A stretch of DNA of 50,657 nucleotides. Origin: a virus. The DNA is taken from positions 1 to 50,657 of IMG/VR virus record IMGVR_UViG_3300012917_000005; one strand, 5' to 3'. Numbering within the stretch: the first letter of the stretch is position 1; each line of letters begins with the position of its first letter. The notes under the pieces were generated by a model. It searched no databases and was not told where the DNA came from. It worked only from the letters and a program-made list of their open reading frames with translations. Both the position numbers and the translations under genes were made by a program. Of the stretch, positions 34,370-42,714 are shown piece by piece.

Positions 34370-34648
34370 TTAGGCAGCTAACTCAACCGAAGTGTTCTCA
34401 GTTGTGGTAGCCGGAATGTTATCATTCGCAACAACCAAGTCGGTAACCAACATGTCTGTCGGAAACGGAAAGGAGACTACCTTAGTCGCCTCTAGAACGA
34501 AGACATCGCTACGATGCTTAGAAGAATGCTTCTTAGCAGATTCTACGACTGCATCTAATGTCTTCCAACCATTCAGGTCATCGGTGACCTTTTCACCACC
34601 ACGGATATAACCATAGCTAGGATCGTAAGCTAACCAGAACTTATTCAT
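34370..34648 (-). CDS. Hypothetical protein
   Basis: A 92-residue product starts MNKFWLAYDPSYGYIRGGEK and has a Thr/Asn/Glu-rich tail. It looks like a small alpha/beta domain (WKTLDAVVESAKKHSSKHRS, then DVFVLEATKVVSF). GGAG precedes the ATG (GGAGTTAAAGATG). It lies nine bases downstream of the SSB gene, so the two are probably co-translated. Confidence 0.55.
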   Translation of the reverse strand: MNKFWLAYDPSYGYIRGGEKVTDDLNGWKTLDAVVESAKKHSSKHRSDVFVLEATKVVSFPFPTDMLVTDLVVANDNIPATTTENTSVELAA

Positions 34649-34657
34649 CTTTAACTC

Positions 34658-35173
34658 CTAGAATAAAGGGTTATCAGCAGGCACCTTATTGAAGCCTCTG
34701 ATTTCCTTAGGGTCTCTCATATTATCCGATATCTTCGGATCGTAAGGGACTAATTTATCCACTCTAACAGAAACTAGTCTAGCTGCTGTTCCTCCCATCT
34801 TATTACCAGGAGGATTGTAACTATATGTCTCTAATTTAATAGTAACTTCAGAACCGTTACCTACGCCAGTACTTATCGGTAGATTGTTTTCGTCAAGTAT
34901 CATAGGTGCAGCATATAATCTACGTACACCTTTTACCATCTTCTCTGAAGGACAAGAGAAAGACATACTATCTCCATCTTCATCTCGTCTTAGTCTATTC
35001 TTAATACCTTCATATTGTTTTCCGTTTACAGTCTTAATCTCTTTCAATTTCTTAATCTTATTTAAAGACTCTTCATTAGGATAAAGTACCATAGCATACT
35101 TACCGTACATGTCTGGTACAGATACCCTAACCCATTTAGCTTTACCCTGTAGGTAAACGTTATCCGTAGCCAT
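34658..35173 (-). CDS. Single-stranded DNA-binding protein, gp2.5-like
   Basis: The 171-residue protein has the OB-fold pattern of podovirus SSBs: KAKWVRVSVPDMYGKYAMVL near the N-terminus and GNGSEVTIKLETYSYNPPGN, then GGTAARLVSVRVDKLVPYDP near the C-terminus. Unlike T7 gp2.5 the very end (KVPADNPLF) is not strongly acidic, though it keeps a terminal Phe. It should coat ssDNA and contact the polymerase and primase-helicase encoded nearby. Confidence 0.7.
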   Translation of the reverse strand: MATDNVYLQGKAKWVRVSVPDMYGKYAMVLYPNEESLNKIKKLKEIKTVNGKQYEGIKNRLRRDEDGDSMSFSCPSEKMVKGVRRLYAAPMILDENNLPISTGVGNGSEVTIKLETYSYNPPGNKMGGTAARLVSVRVDKLVPYDPKISDNMRDPKEIRGFNKVPADNPLF

Positions 35174-35334
35174 TAGATAAGTTCTACTCTGACTACGGAT
35201 GCATCTAAAGCCTCTGGATTATTTTCATCAAATTGTTCTAAAGCAAATATCCTTGCTTCTGCTTCTGTCTTAGCATCTACATCTACTTCAGCAAACATAG
35301 GTACTTCATATTCAATATGTACTCTGTACTTCAT
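35173..35334 (-). CDS. Hypothetical acidic 53-residue protein
   Basis: ATG 35332-35334 to TAA 35173-35175 encodes MKYRVHIEYEVPMFAEVDVD followed by a helical, acidic segment (AKTEAEARIFALEQFDENNP). It shares TAATG with both neighbours. The strand-helix pattern suggests a ferredoxin-like small fold. Function unknown. Its place between polymerase and SSB suggests an accessory replication role. Confidence 0.5.
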   Translation of the reverse strand: MKYRVHIEYEVPMFAEVDVDAKTEAEARIFALEQFDENNPEALDASVVRVELI

Positions 35335-35483
35335 TATTTATTCTCCTGAATAAAGTTCCAAATATCTAATGCTTCTTTTTTAGCATCGTCTAAAGAAATC
35401 TTATCTACTCTTTGAGTTATGTAATCTATTAGATAGAATTCTTTCTTAAGTAAACGTCTACCCCAAAAGTCGTAATGATACAT
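35334..35483 (-). CDS. Hypothetical 49-residue protein
   Basis: A short helical, Lys-rich product (MYHYDFWGRRLLKKEFYLID) starts at ATG 35481-35483 within the polymerase stop (TAATG) and ends in the same way at the next start. Function unknown, but translational coupling to the polymerase is clear from the overlaps. Confidence 0.5.
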   Translation of the reverse strand: MYHYDFWGRRLLKKEFYLIDYITQRVDKISLDDAKKEALDIWNFIQENK

Positions 35484-37474
35484 TAATGTGTTACCTTCCA
35501 ATTTGTTCCTATTGTTTCTTTACCATCATTCATATAACTACCTGCTAGAGGACACTTAAGTCCGAACATTTCACCTACCTCTCTCAGCGAATCTGATGCT
35601 GTTTCAGCCATCCAACGAGCTTCTTCTAGATCATTGGATGGCATTTCTATTTGCCATTCATCATGGACTAAATTAACTAGGATCGGTTTATCAGACCGGA
35701 TAAATAATTCAGCAGAAGGATAATAGCCACCGCGAATATTACTTTCGATACTCCTTGCCACATCATTAGGGAGTGGTATGTGTCCATATCTCTTCTCCAT
35801 CTTCTCTAACCACAGAATTGTGGCATGTTTCATTACTACAGATTCACCGTTCTGAAGATAGCCAGACATTGCAAGATGCTTGCGTTCACTAAACGTATCT
35901 CCAGGTATCTTAACTCGTCTTCCATCAAGCCCAAAGAAGTAGCCTCTTTTAGCATCCTTGGGGATAATATATCTTTTAAGGTAAGCGAAGCCTTGGTAGC
36001 GCTGCAACAATCTTTCAAGAGCTTCTTCCGTTTCTCTCGCGGAACTCCCAAGGACTTCAGACAGTTTTCCAATGCCTGCTCCGAGCAACAAGGCGTAGAT
36101 GAACCGCTTAGCGGCGGCACGAGATTTACAAACAGGACCGAGTATTCGTTGATTGAGCGAATGAGGGTCCGTTTTTGTTTCTTTACTACCTTTGACGAGA
36201 GCATCTGTGAACTCCACATCATCTATGTAATGAGCAAATATTCTGAGTTGAATGCCTTCCGCGTCAACGCCAACGAGAAGCTTACCTTTAGGGACTCCGA
36301 AACACGAACGCATCTCCCCACCAAGTAACTTGATCTTACCTTGAGTATCAAGTTCATTGGGAATATTGGCCATATTGGGTCGTTGATGGGCCATCCGATG
36401 CGTCCATGCACCGATAGCAATAAATTTACCGTGGATCCTATTGGTCTGTGGATTATATAAGTCAGACCATTCGGTGAGAGTTCTACGTCTAGCTTCGAAG
36501 AGTATCCTTCTGGCAAGAGTACGAGCTGACTTCGGGGCGGTCTCGGGAAGGGTAGATATATTAGTCTCATTTATCTTCCACCCATATTTATCAAAATCTG
36601 CTTTCATTATTCCTTGTCTGTTGGCTTCGATGTGTGTCTTGGTCTTGTCGCTTGGTCGCCAGCCAGCCTTAGAAAGAACATCCACAATTTGTCTATGTGA
36701 GGATGGATTAAACTCTTGGTAGATACATCTACAAAAAGATCCCCCATTGTATTCCGAAAGATCGTTACTCTGTACCCAGCGGAAGTCTTTTCTATGAAGA
36801 GTCCCATGTTTGGTTAACTCTGGATTAATCTCTCTAATTAAAGTGAGATGCGGAGGAAAGGATTTAAGTATATCTTCATCTAAATTCTTTAATTCTAATG
36901 TTACTTTCTCAAGTAGTTTATTACACTTCTTAATATCAAAATAGAACCCATTACCGTGAAGAGAATTAACAATGATTTGGAACTTGTGTTCACAAGTAAT
37001 AGCATTCCTATACTTAGGATTATCGATGTCACTAAGATAGCTAAGGTAAATACACTCACAGATATCGACGTCTCTAATACAATACGTAACCATTTCTTCA
37101 GTAAGTCTAGACCAATCATTGAATTCTCCTTTAAGTAAGTTAAATTCAATACCATAGTCTTCTATTCCATGTCCTTTGCGCGAATAGTTACATAACTTAG
37201 AAATAATAAGGGTATCAATAATATTGATAACATCAATGCAATCATAAAACTGAATAAGATTACACAAGACAGGGTAATCATAACCAAGAATGTTGTGACC
37301 GACCAATCTTTTACATTTTTTAACCAAGGCTTTAAACTTCTCCACTTCTGTTTGATCTTCGTGGAGATTTCTAAATACATAATATTCTCCCGTAGCTATG
37401 TCTTTTAGAACGACACACCATATCTTGGTTGGATTATCTAATTTATCACATTCAGTATCAATTATTAATTGCAT
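35483..37474 (-). CDS. DNA polymerase I (family A) with 3'-5' exonuclease
   Basis: The 663-residue replicative polymerase resembles T7 gp5. Exonuclease motifs are DTE at residues 6-8, NILGYD at 61-66 and YCIRDVD at 131-137. Polymerase motif A is VDAEGIQLR at 403-411, motif B is KRFIYALLLGAG at 456-467, and motif C is HDE at 604-606. The position equivalent to E. coli Phe762 is Tyr460. No extra domain is seen. Processivity may come from a host thioredoxin-like factor as in T7, but the binding loop was not checked. Confidence 0.9.
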   Translation of the reverse strand: MQLIIDTECDKLDNPTKIWCVVLKDIATGEYYVFRNLHEDQTEVEKFKALVKKCKRLVGHNILGYDYPVLCNLIQFYDCIDVINIIDTLIISKLCNYSRKGHGIEDYGIEFNLLKGEFNDWSRLTEEMVTYCIRDVDICECIYLSYLSDIDNPKYRNAITCEHKFQIIVNSLHGNGFYFDIKKCNKLLEKVTLELKNLDEDILKSFPPHLTLIREINPELTKHGTLHRKDFRWVQSNDLSEYNGGSFCRCIYQEFNPSSHRQIVDVLSKAGWRPSDKTKTHIEANRQGIMKADFDKYGWKINETNISTLPETAPKSARTLARRILFEARRRTLTEWSDLYNPQTNRIHGKFIAIGAWTHRMAHQRPNMANIPNELDTQGKIKLLGGEMRSCFGVPKGKLLVGVDAEGIQLRIFAHYIDDVEFTDALVKGSKETKTDPHSLNQRILGPVCKSRAAAKRFIYALLLGAGIGKLSEVLGSSARETEEALERLLQRYQGFAYLKRYIIPKDAKRGYFFGLDGRRVKIPGDTFSERKHLAMSGYLQNGESVVMKHATILWLEKMEKRYGHIPLPNDVARSIESNIRGGYYPSAELFIRSDKPILVNLVHDEWQIEMPSNDLEEARWMAETASDSLREVGEMFGLKCPLAGSYMNDGKETIGTNWKVTH

Positions 37475-37628
37475 ATTGAGATTTTAATTTATTATAATAG
37501 TTACTCTCCTTGTCTATTGCAGACTTAAACTTATTAGAATCTCTATTCTTCATCCACTTAACATCACTAAGTAATTGTCTCATAGTATACCAATCATTTA
37601 AATTAATAGGTCCGATAATGTTACTCAT
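37458..37628 (-). CDS. Hypothetical 56-residue protein
   Basis: ATG 37626-37628 to TGA 37458-37460 encodes MSNIIGPINLNDWYTMRQLL and a Lys/Asn/Ser-rich helical remainder. It overlaps the polymerase start by 17 bases and the preceding gene by eight. It looks coding, but no family is recognised. Confidence 0.5.
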   Translation of the reverse strand: MSNIIGPINLNDWYTMRQLLSDVKWMKNRDSNKFKSAIDKESNYYNKLKSQYAINN

Positions 37629-37968
37629 CCTTCTCCTCTACTGGTATTTGGATAATCTCATGTAATATAAATCTCTTACAAAAATCTTTAGGGTCTACCC
37701 AACGTATTATCTGTCCTTCATTGACAGCTAGTTTAATTGATTTCTTAGTCTTAACTATAACATGATACTCTAATAAGTCAAGACCTAACTTAGGAGAAGA
37801 AGCTAAGAATATAGTAAATCTCTTCATAGGAGATAGCCAATCTTCTACTTTAGGTTCTCCATTATCAGGGGGTTCTTTACCTCCTGTGACTACTCTTAAA
37901 GATTTACGTCTCTTACGTACTTCCTCTTCCTTATCGAGTCTTTCATCTTCAGTATCAGTTATTGACAA
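37621..37968 (-). CDS. Hypothetical protein
   Basis: A 115-residue product starts MSITDTEDERLDKEEEVRKR, a charged helix, then a more globular part with IFLASSPKLGLDLLEYHVIV and IIRWVDPKDFCKRFILHEII. AAGGAGACAAGC upstream of the ATG is the ribosome site. It lies between the 85-nt repeat element and the polymerase. Function unknown. Confidence 0.55.
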   Translation of the reverse strand: MSITDTEDERLDKEEEVRKRRKSLRVVTGGKEPPDNGEPKVEDWLSPMKRFTIFLASSPKLGLDLLEYHVIVKTKKSIKLAVNEGQIIRWVDPKDFCKRFILHEIIQIPVEEKDE

Positions 37969-38001
37969 TGCTTGTCTCCTTTTAGAATGCCTCTAGGACT
38001 G

Positions 38002-38086
38002 CGTAGGAAGCTCACTGGTGAGTTATTTTACATAGGGTGCTACCCTAGTAGCCAAGAGAAAAAGTCTTCTGTGCGACCTTCCTACG
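38002..38086 (-). ncRNA. 85-nt duplicated structured element, copy 1
   Basis: CGTAGGAAG (38002-38010) and CTTCCTACG (38078-38086) form a perfect 9-bp closing stem. Inside are TAGGGT/ACCCTA and CTCA/TGAG hairpins. The element lies in the gap between the small membrane-protein gene and the gene at 37621-37968. A second element of exactly 85 nt at 46264-46348 shares 27 of the first 29 plus-strand bases. A leftward transcript would carry both. The function is unknown; a riboregulator, small ribozyme or mobile hairpin are all possible. Confidence 0.6.
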
Positions 38087-38092
38087 TGCTTG

Positions 38093-38257
38093 TTATAAAT
38101 AGTGAAACAATTCAGGGGATGGTATTATGCGATACATGTAAGCACATGTTCCTGAAGGTAGACAGACAGATTTAACTGCAACTCCCGTTGCAACAATCAT
38201 AGCACCTGCAATGAAACCTAAGATAAAGGTCATTGTATATAGGAGAAATTTCTTCAT
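38093..38257 (-). CDS. Small secreted or membrane-anchored protein
   Basis: A 54-residue product (ATG 38255-38257 to TAA 38093-38095) starts with a signal-like segment, MKKFLLYTMTFILGFIAGAM, followed by a short Cys-containing tail. The start overlaps the UDG stop as ATGA, and GGAGAAATTTCTTC... lies just inside. The 85-nt element begins a few bases after the stop. Function unknown. Confidence 0.55.
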   Translation of the reverse strand: MKKFLLYTMTFILGFIAGAMIVATGVAVKSVCLPSGTCAYMYRIIPSPELFHYL

Positions 38258-38970
38258 CACAGTTTCCAATCTATAGGATCTAACTTATCTTTAGCTAAAT
38301 AGGCATTAACTCTACTAAAGACTCTACTTCCAGAGAATGGATGTTCTCCAGAACAGAAACCTCTAGGACTCGGATGACTTACTTCTATCAAGTCTGAGTA
38401 ATCCTCGTTCACATACTCTGTCAATTCTCTTGCTATACCTCCGCATAGTACGAAGCAGATGCCTTTTTTGTTCAGGCGAGAAATTACCTCTATCGTAAGA
38501 GACCGCCATTCCTGCCAGTGAAGATGTGAGAGTGATAAGAATTGTAGACACGTCGGTATCGCGTTCCACAATAAGACTCCCTGTTCAGCCCATGGCTCTA
38601 GACAACCAGACTTAGGAAAGATAGACCTCTTTCCTTTTTTATCAAAATATTCATAGTGAAGATCGTTATGTAACTCTTTGAAAATATTAACTAATGTAGG
38701 GGGGAATGGATATTCCTTCCTATTTATACAATCCTTAGGAGTACTAAAGGCTAATCCTGTGGCATATTGAGGATTAGGATATGGATCTTGTCCTATGATT
38801 GCTACTTTGACTTGCTCAAACGGAGTAAGATCCAGGCTTGCAAACAGATTAGAACGTCTTGGGCAATAGAATGTACGTTCCACATCAAATCTATCCAATC
38901 TGGTTTGAACATCTTCCCACTCCTTTGATCTCCAAAAGTCTAGATCTTCCCAACTATCTATGTCATTCAC
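38257..38970 (-). CDS. ung: Uracil-DNA glycosylase, family 1
   Basis: The 237-residue enzyme should remove uracil from DNA. The water-activating motif is GQDPYPNPQYATGLAFS (canonical GQDPYH with His replaced by Pro), followed by PFPPTLVNIFKEL, GVLLWNAIPT with the uracil-binding Asn, and HPSPRG near the C-terminus. Length matches bacterial Ung. A phage-encoded UDG is uncommon. It overlaps the primase-helicase gene by eight bases, so it is co-expressed with replication. Confidence 0.85.
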   Translation of the reverse strand: MNDIDSWEDLDFWRSKEWEDVQTRLDRFDVERTFYCPRRSNLFASLDLTPFEQVKVAIIGQDPYPNPQYATGLAFSTPKDCINRKEYPFPPTLVNIFKELHNDLHYEYFDKKGKRSIFPKSGCLEPWAEQGVLLWNAIPTCLQFLSLSHLHWQEWRSLTIEVISRLNKKGICFVLCGGIARELTEYVNEDYSDLIEVSHPSPRGFCSGEHPFSGSRVFSRVNAYLAKDKLDPIDWKL

Positions 38971-40465
38971 CTGTTCCCCCTAGTTCTGAAAGAGTATATG
39001 TTTCGGGATCAAAGACAAGTATGCCCGCAGATCCCGTCTTAGAACAGTATCTATTTTTAGATATGCTAACGAAGGTTTCTCTGCTTCCTTGTATAACATC
39101 TCTAGAAAGGTCAATTCTAATATCGGCAACTTTACCGATGGCTCGGCTACTTCTTGTTTGTCCAAAATCATTGACATGACTCACTACTATTAATCCAAAA
39201 TCTAATTCCTTGACCATCATTTCTAATCTTGTTGAGATTTGGTCGAGAGCTTGTCTTTCATTTTCTCCCGCCAAGAGAGGAATGGCCATGCAAATGTTAC
39301 CGAAAAGAATAAAACGACAGCCACAGGCAGAAACGAGAAACCTAATAGTGTCGCAGAGTGTCTCTGCAGAGTCGCCCCCAAAGCTAGAATGAAGGTACAA
39401 CCGCTCATCCATGCGAATAACCTTGGAGACAGCAGAAAAGATTTCATCTTCTTCGAGACCGCTGTTGGGAAGGTGCGCGGGTCTTTGGAGCTCAAGTCCA
39501 GCAATAGCCTGGAGGTGCCTTCTAGGGCTCTCTTCATGGAGAATACATCCTATGTTATCATCTGTTACCTTTAACAAATGATGTTCGAGGTTGTACATTA
39601 ATTCAGTCTTACCTACTCCTTCAGGAGCAGTAATTAGAACGATCTCCCCTGTTCGTATTCCATACGTCTTTTCGGTTAAGGTAGGAAACGGATAGGGGAT
39701 ACCGTATTGTACTTTACCTTTCAGAATAGTCTTGAAGTCGTCGAAGGAAGAGACGATGGTCTCGGGCAAATATTTGCGGGAATTAAACCATGTGTTCCTG
39801 AGTACTTCACCTTCACCATTCTGAAGGTATTCATTGGCATCTTTCCTTGATGTTAGTTTTACATCAAAGACTTTGCCATAGTCGAAAAGCTTAGAAACTG
39901 CTGCTGTAGCTTCTCGCCCCACTGCATCGCTGTCGAAACAGAGGTAGATTCGATCGAAGCTACTAAGCCAGGATCTACATGCTGTGCAGTCACGTACGCT
40001 GCTAGAAGCAGACTGGACAGAAACCACAGGTTGATGTAGTACTTGGTAAAGGGAACACGCATCTTGTTCTCCTTCGGTAATGGTCACATATTTATGTTGA
40101 CCAGCGTTGAACTTATCTGATCCGAATAGACCTGCTTTGCTAATCTCTCCTATGCTGGAGAAATCTTTGTTGCTAAGCTGTCTAACTTTGTAGCTACCGT
40201 TCGGATAGCGATAGCCAATCGAGACCGGCTTACCGTCGGAATCGATCTTAGTTTTGACGTCATAGAAGCGGAAAGTTTCCGCACTGACGCCACGCCATGG
40301 ACAATACTCATAGGTAAACTCCTTGGTTGAAGGAGAGGTTAATGGCGGAAAATAATGATTACATGAAAAACAAAACCCATGTCCATCATCAAAGGTAGAC
40401 TTAGCATCAGAACTACCACAGACTTCACATGGAATATGAACTTCAACTAGATGGGAAGTAATAAT
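38963..40465 (-). CDS. Primase-helicase, T7 gp4-like, apparent ATT start
   Basis: A 500-residue frame combines a zinc ribbon (CEVC near 13-16 and CFSC near 32-35), a TOPRIM primase core (ITEGEQD near residue 129, FDSDAVGREA near 177) and a RecA-like helicase (TAPEGVGKTELM near 279). Most of the ribbon would be lost if the first normal start (GTG at 40087) were used. The only good ribosome site, AAGGAG at 40470-40475, precedes ATT codons at 40463-40465 and 40460-40462, and an in-frame TGA lies just upstream. It unwinds DNA and primes lagging strands. Confidence 0.8.
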   Translation of the reverse strand: MITSHLVEVHIPCEVCGSSDAKSTFDDGHGFCFSCNHYFPPLTSPSTKEFTYEYCPWRGVSAETFRFYDVKTKIDSDGKPVSIGYRYPNGSYKVRQLSNKDFSSIGEISKAGLFGSDKFNAGQHKYVTITEGEQDACSLYQVLHQPVVSVQSASSSVRDCTACRSWLSSFDRIYLCFDSDAVGREATAAVSKLFDYGKVFDVKLTSRKDANEYLQNGEGEVLRNTWFNSRKYLPETIVSSFDDFKTILKGKVQYGIPYPFPTLTEKTYGIRTGEIVLITAPEGVGKTELMYNLEHHLLKVTDDNIGCILHEESPRRHLQAIAGLELQRPAHLPNSGLEEDEIFSAVSKVIRMDERLYLHSSFGGDSAETLCDTIRFLVSACGCRFILFGNICMAIPLLAGENERQALDQISTRLEMMVKELDFGLIVVSHVNDFGQTRSSRAIGKVADIRIDLSRDVIQGSRETFVSISKNRYCSKTGSAGILVFDPETYTLSELGGTGE

Positions 40466-41156
40466 ATGGCTCCTTCATCATTGCTTTTGATTTATAAATC
40501 GTGACAGGTTTACATCTAAATCCAATATCAATTATATCAGACCAATAGGCAGGTATTCCAACATACATCCATACCCACAGACCCATGTCACACATCTTAA
40601 TATCTGTCTTATCATTTTCCAGATAATGTATTTGTCTATTAGGTATATGTATGTGTACTTTCTTACGTTCATATATTATAGTATTTGAATAGTCTTTGTC
40701 AAGAGAAATTAAAGTATTTCCTCTGATTGCTAACAATTGTCCTTTGATCTTAGCAGGTTGAGCTAATCTACTGGTATTAAGATCAGCCCATTCTTCGAAG
40801 GTAGCTTTCTTGTCTGTTTCCAAGGGAATAGGAAATGTTTCAGTCCCTAAATCCTTAGCCCAGAACTCGAAATTGTTCACTGTGAAACAATTAGCGACTA
40901 AGATACAATTGTCTTCTATCTGTTTAAATTTCTTTTCTCCTTGTATTAAAGTATCACATACAAATAGAAGATTATACATGTTATCTTCAATTGTACTAAT
41001 GTCAGGAGTACAGTACATGCCTTCAATTCGCCATTCTCTTTCTGCAAGTTTCCACCATGCAGTGGATGGCTTAGCTCCTAGCTTATGCCAATTAATCTCA
41101 GCAGGAGAACGTAAGTCTAGGTTATCTACAGTGGGGGTCTTCTTGAAGAGTTGCAT
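40443..41156 (-). CDS. Hypothetical protein
   Basis: A 237-residue alpha/beta protein with many Trp, Tyr and Lys residues (LRSPAEINWHKLGAKPSTAW, then TFPIPLETDKKATFEEWADL). No catalytic motif is recognised. It precedes the primase-helicase and overlaps it by 23 bases. A consensus promoter lies inside it at 40675-40702. A replication accessory role is possible from position only. Confidence 0.55.
   Translation of the reverse strand: MQLFKKTPTVDNLDLRSPAEINWHKLGAKPSTAWWKLAEREWRIEGMYCTPDISTIEDNMYNLLFVCDTLIQGEKKFKQIEDNCILVANCFTVNNFEFWAKDLGTETFPIPLETDKKATFEEWADLNTSRLAQPAKIKGQLLAIRGNTLISLDKDYSNTIIYERKKVHIHIPNRQIHYLENDKTDIKMCDMGLWVWMYVGIPAYWSDIIDIGFRCKPVTIYKSKAMMKEPYYYFPSS
40675..40702 (-). promoter_or_regulatory. 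Consensus promoter inside a gene, upstream of primase-helicase
   Basis: On the minus strand, TTGACA (40702-40697) and TATAAT (40680-40675) are both perfect consensus hexamers, spaced by 16 bases. The start point would be near 40668, about 200 bases before the primase-helicase start. The hexamers encode part of the 237-residue upstream protein, so they must satisfy two constraints. Confidence 0.6.
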
Positions 41157-41180
41157 GTTGTGCTCCTGCTAAAATAAGTC

Positions 41181-41217
41181 GGAGAGTGTATTCAACATTT
41201 CTGAAGATACACTCTCC
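41181..41217 (-). terminator. 10-bp hairpin between two genes
   Basis: GGAGAGTGTA and TACACTCTCC pair perfectly with a 17-base loop in the gap between the gene ending at 41250 and the gene starting at 41156. On the minus strand it is followed by GACTTATTTTAG. It could be a partial terminator or an RNase III-type processing stem. Confidence 0.55.
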
Positions 41218-41249
41218 TATAGGTAGGGCCAGGGTCGAAAGAATACGTC

Positions 41250-42665
41250 CTACCTAATACCGAACTTCTTATTTCCTCCTGTAGCAGGAACAGAAGTAGT
41301 ACCGTGACCTGCACTTGCAGGTTTATTGAGTAATTCTTCAGCAGCTTTAAGATCTGCAGTAGCCTTGTTGTAAGCTGCCAATAATCGAATATGATGATTA
41401 ACTAAGTTTTGCCAACCGACAGCAGCAATCTTAGGATACGTATCTGCAAGATCACACTTCTTTGCAAATGACATCCTCAGACCATTAGCTAATTCTTCAG
41501 CAATACCCATCTGTTGAGACAGACTAGGCCAGTTTTTCTCGAAGTCAGCTACTTGCTGAGTATCCATGATCTCTAGATTGTTGACATCGATGGTTTTCAT
41601 GAAGTTATCCAAGAAGTCTGTACGTTGTTCTGCGTCTATGGTCGGGATGATTGCCGGAGAATCTTTGAGTAAGGTCTCTCCTTCTGTCTTGGTTTCAGTA
41701 GCTCTAGGGATAAGAGATGAAGGTCCGACAGGTTTCTTATCTTGAAACATCCTCGCAGCATCTTCGAAAGTCTTAGCTGTCTGTTTACCTGCAATCTTCT
41801 TAGCTCTGACCTTAGGTCTATCTCTGAAGTTAGCAGGGACTGCAGCTATTCTACCTTCTCTGACTAATTTCTCATAGAAGTTTTTGATAGAGTTCTTACC
41901 TTGAATATTGATTCCAGGTTCAACTAACTCAAACTCCTCGTTTTCTACCTTTTCTTCTGGTTTAGGAGGTACGATTGAAGAGTTGTTACCCAACATATCT
42001 GCTAATTTATTCTTAGCATTAGCTGGGGTAAGGTGACTTCTGTCTTCTCCTTCTTTGTAATCAAAGGTATTAGAACAATAACCCCATTGAAAATCATCAC
42101 CTAATTCATTATCTTTAGCAAAGGAAATAGCATTACCTGTAGAAAGAAATAAGCCAATAGCACCACGATGTCCAATAAGACCAGAGACAATCTCTTCATG
42201 CGTGGAAGGATCTTTAATATTCTCCCACATCTTAGTCATGTCTCCTTCGAAGAGTTTATACTCTTTCTTGAATCTGAGCATGAGTTTCTGTGCTGCTCGA
42301 TATTCTGGAGTATGAGCAGAACTGTCGTTAGAAGAAGGAAATTCTCCTTCTAATACTCCTACAATAAGTGGATTATTTTCAGTATCCGATAACAACACAA
42401 TGGGCTGTTTATCTTCCTCTGGAATAGTATTGGTAATATTAGATAAGTAGAAGATAGCCTTCTGATCCTTCAGTTTGTCCTGGAGACTCATCCACTTATC
42501 TGTAGTAAGATGATCAGCACTGACCAGTTGAAGTTCAGTTCCAGTATGGATGATGGCCCCAGCACCACCTTTGTTTTTCTCTACTTGGATCTTCATCATA
42601 GCCTCTGGTATGATCCATGTAGCTTCTTTAACAAGTAACGTACCTCTGTGTAGATCCGTATCCAT
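41250..42665 (-). CDS. Hypothetical protein of the replication module
   Basis: A 471-residue product starts MDTDLHRGTLLVKEATWIIP. GGAG six bases ahead (CACGGAGAATACCATG) fixes this ATG instead of the longer upstream frame. The N-terminal half contains beta-strand-like GGAGAIIHTGTELQLVSADH and the C-terminal half is helical with a DFEKNWPSLSQQMGIAEELA segment, ending in a Gly/Ala-rich tail. No motif is recognised. The large size and place near primase and polymerase suggest a replication or recombination accessory factor. Confidence 0.6.
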   Translation of the reverse strand: MDTDLHRGTLLVKEATWIIPEAMMKIQVEKNKGGAGAIIHTGTELQLVSADHLTTDKWMSLQDKLKDQKAIFYLSNITNTIPEEDKQPIVLLSDTENNPLIVGVLEGEFPSSNDSSAHTPEYRAAQKLMLRFKKEYKLFEGDMTKMWENIKDPSTHEEIVSGLIGHRGAIGLFLSTGNAISFAKDNELGDDFQWGYCSNTFDYKEGEDRSHLTPANAKNKLADMLGNNSSIVPPKPEEKVENEEFELVEPGINIQGKNSIKNFYEKLVREGRIAAVPANFRDRPKVRAKKIAGKQTAKTFEDAARMFQDKKPVGPSSLIPRATETKTEGETLLKDSPAIIPTIDAEQRTDFLDNFMKTIDVNNLEIMDTQQVADFEKNWPSLSQQMGIAEELANGLRMSFAKKCDLADTYPKIAAVGWQNLVNHHIRLLAAYNKATADLKAAEELLNKPASAGHGTTSVPATGGNKKFGIR

Positions 42666-42714
42666 GGTATTCTCCGTGATAAGATTTGACCTGTCGAGAG
42701 TGTCGTCTTCAAGT

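Noticed and set aside
37961-37988. TTGACA with TAGAAT on the plus strand near 37961
   Set aside because: Spacing is 15 bases, and it would transcribe antisense to the replication operon with no gene to serve.
37972-38175. Plus-strand frame of 67 codons across the 85-nt element
   Set aside because: It is antisense to the operon, spans the hairpin element and overlaps a better minus-strand gene at 38093-38257.
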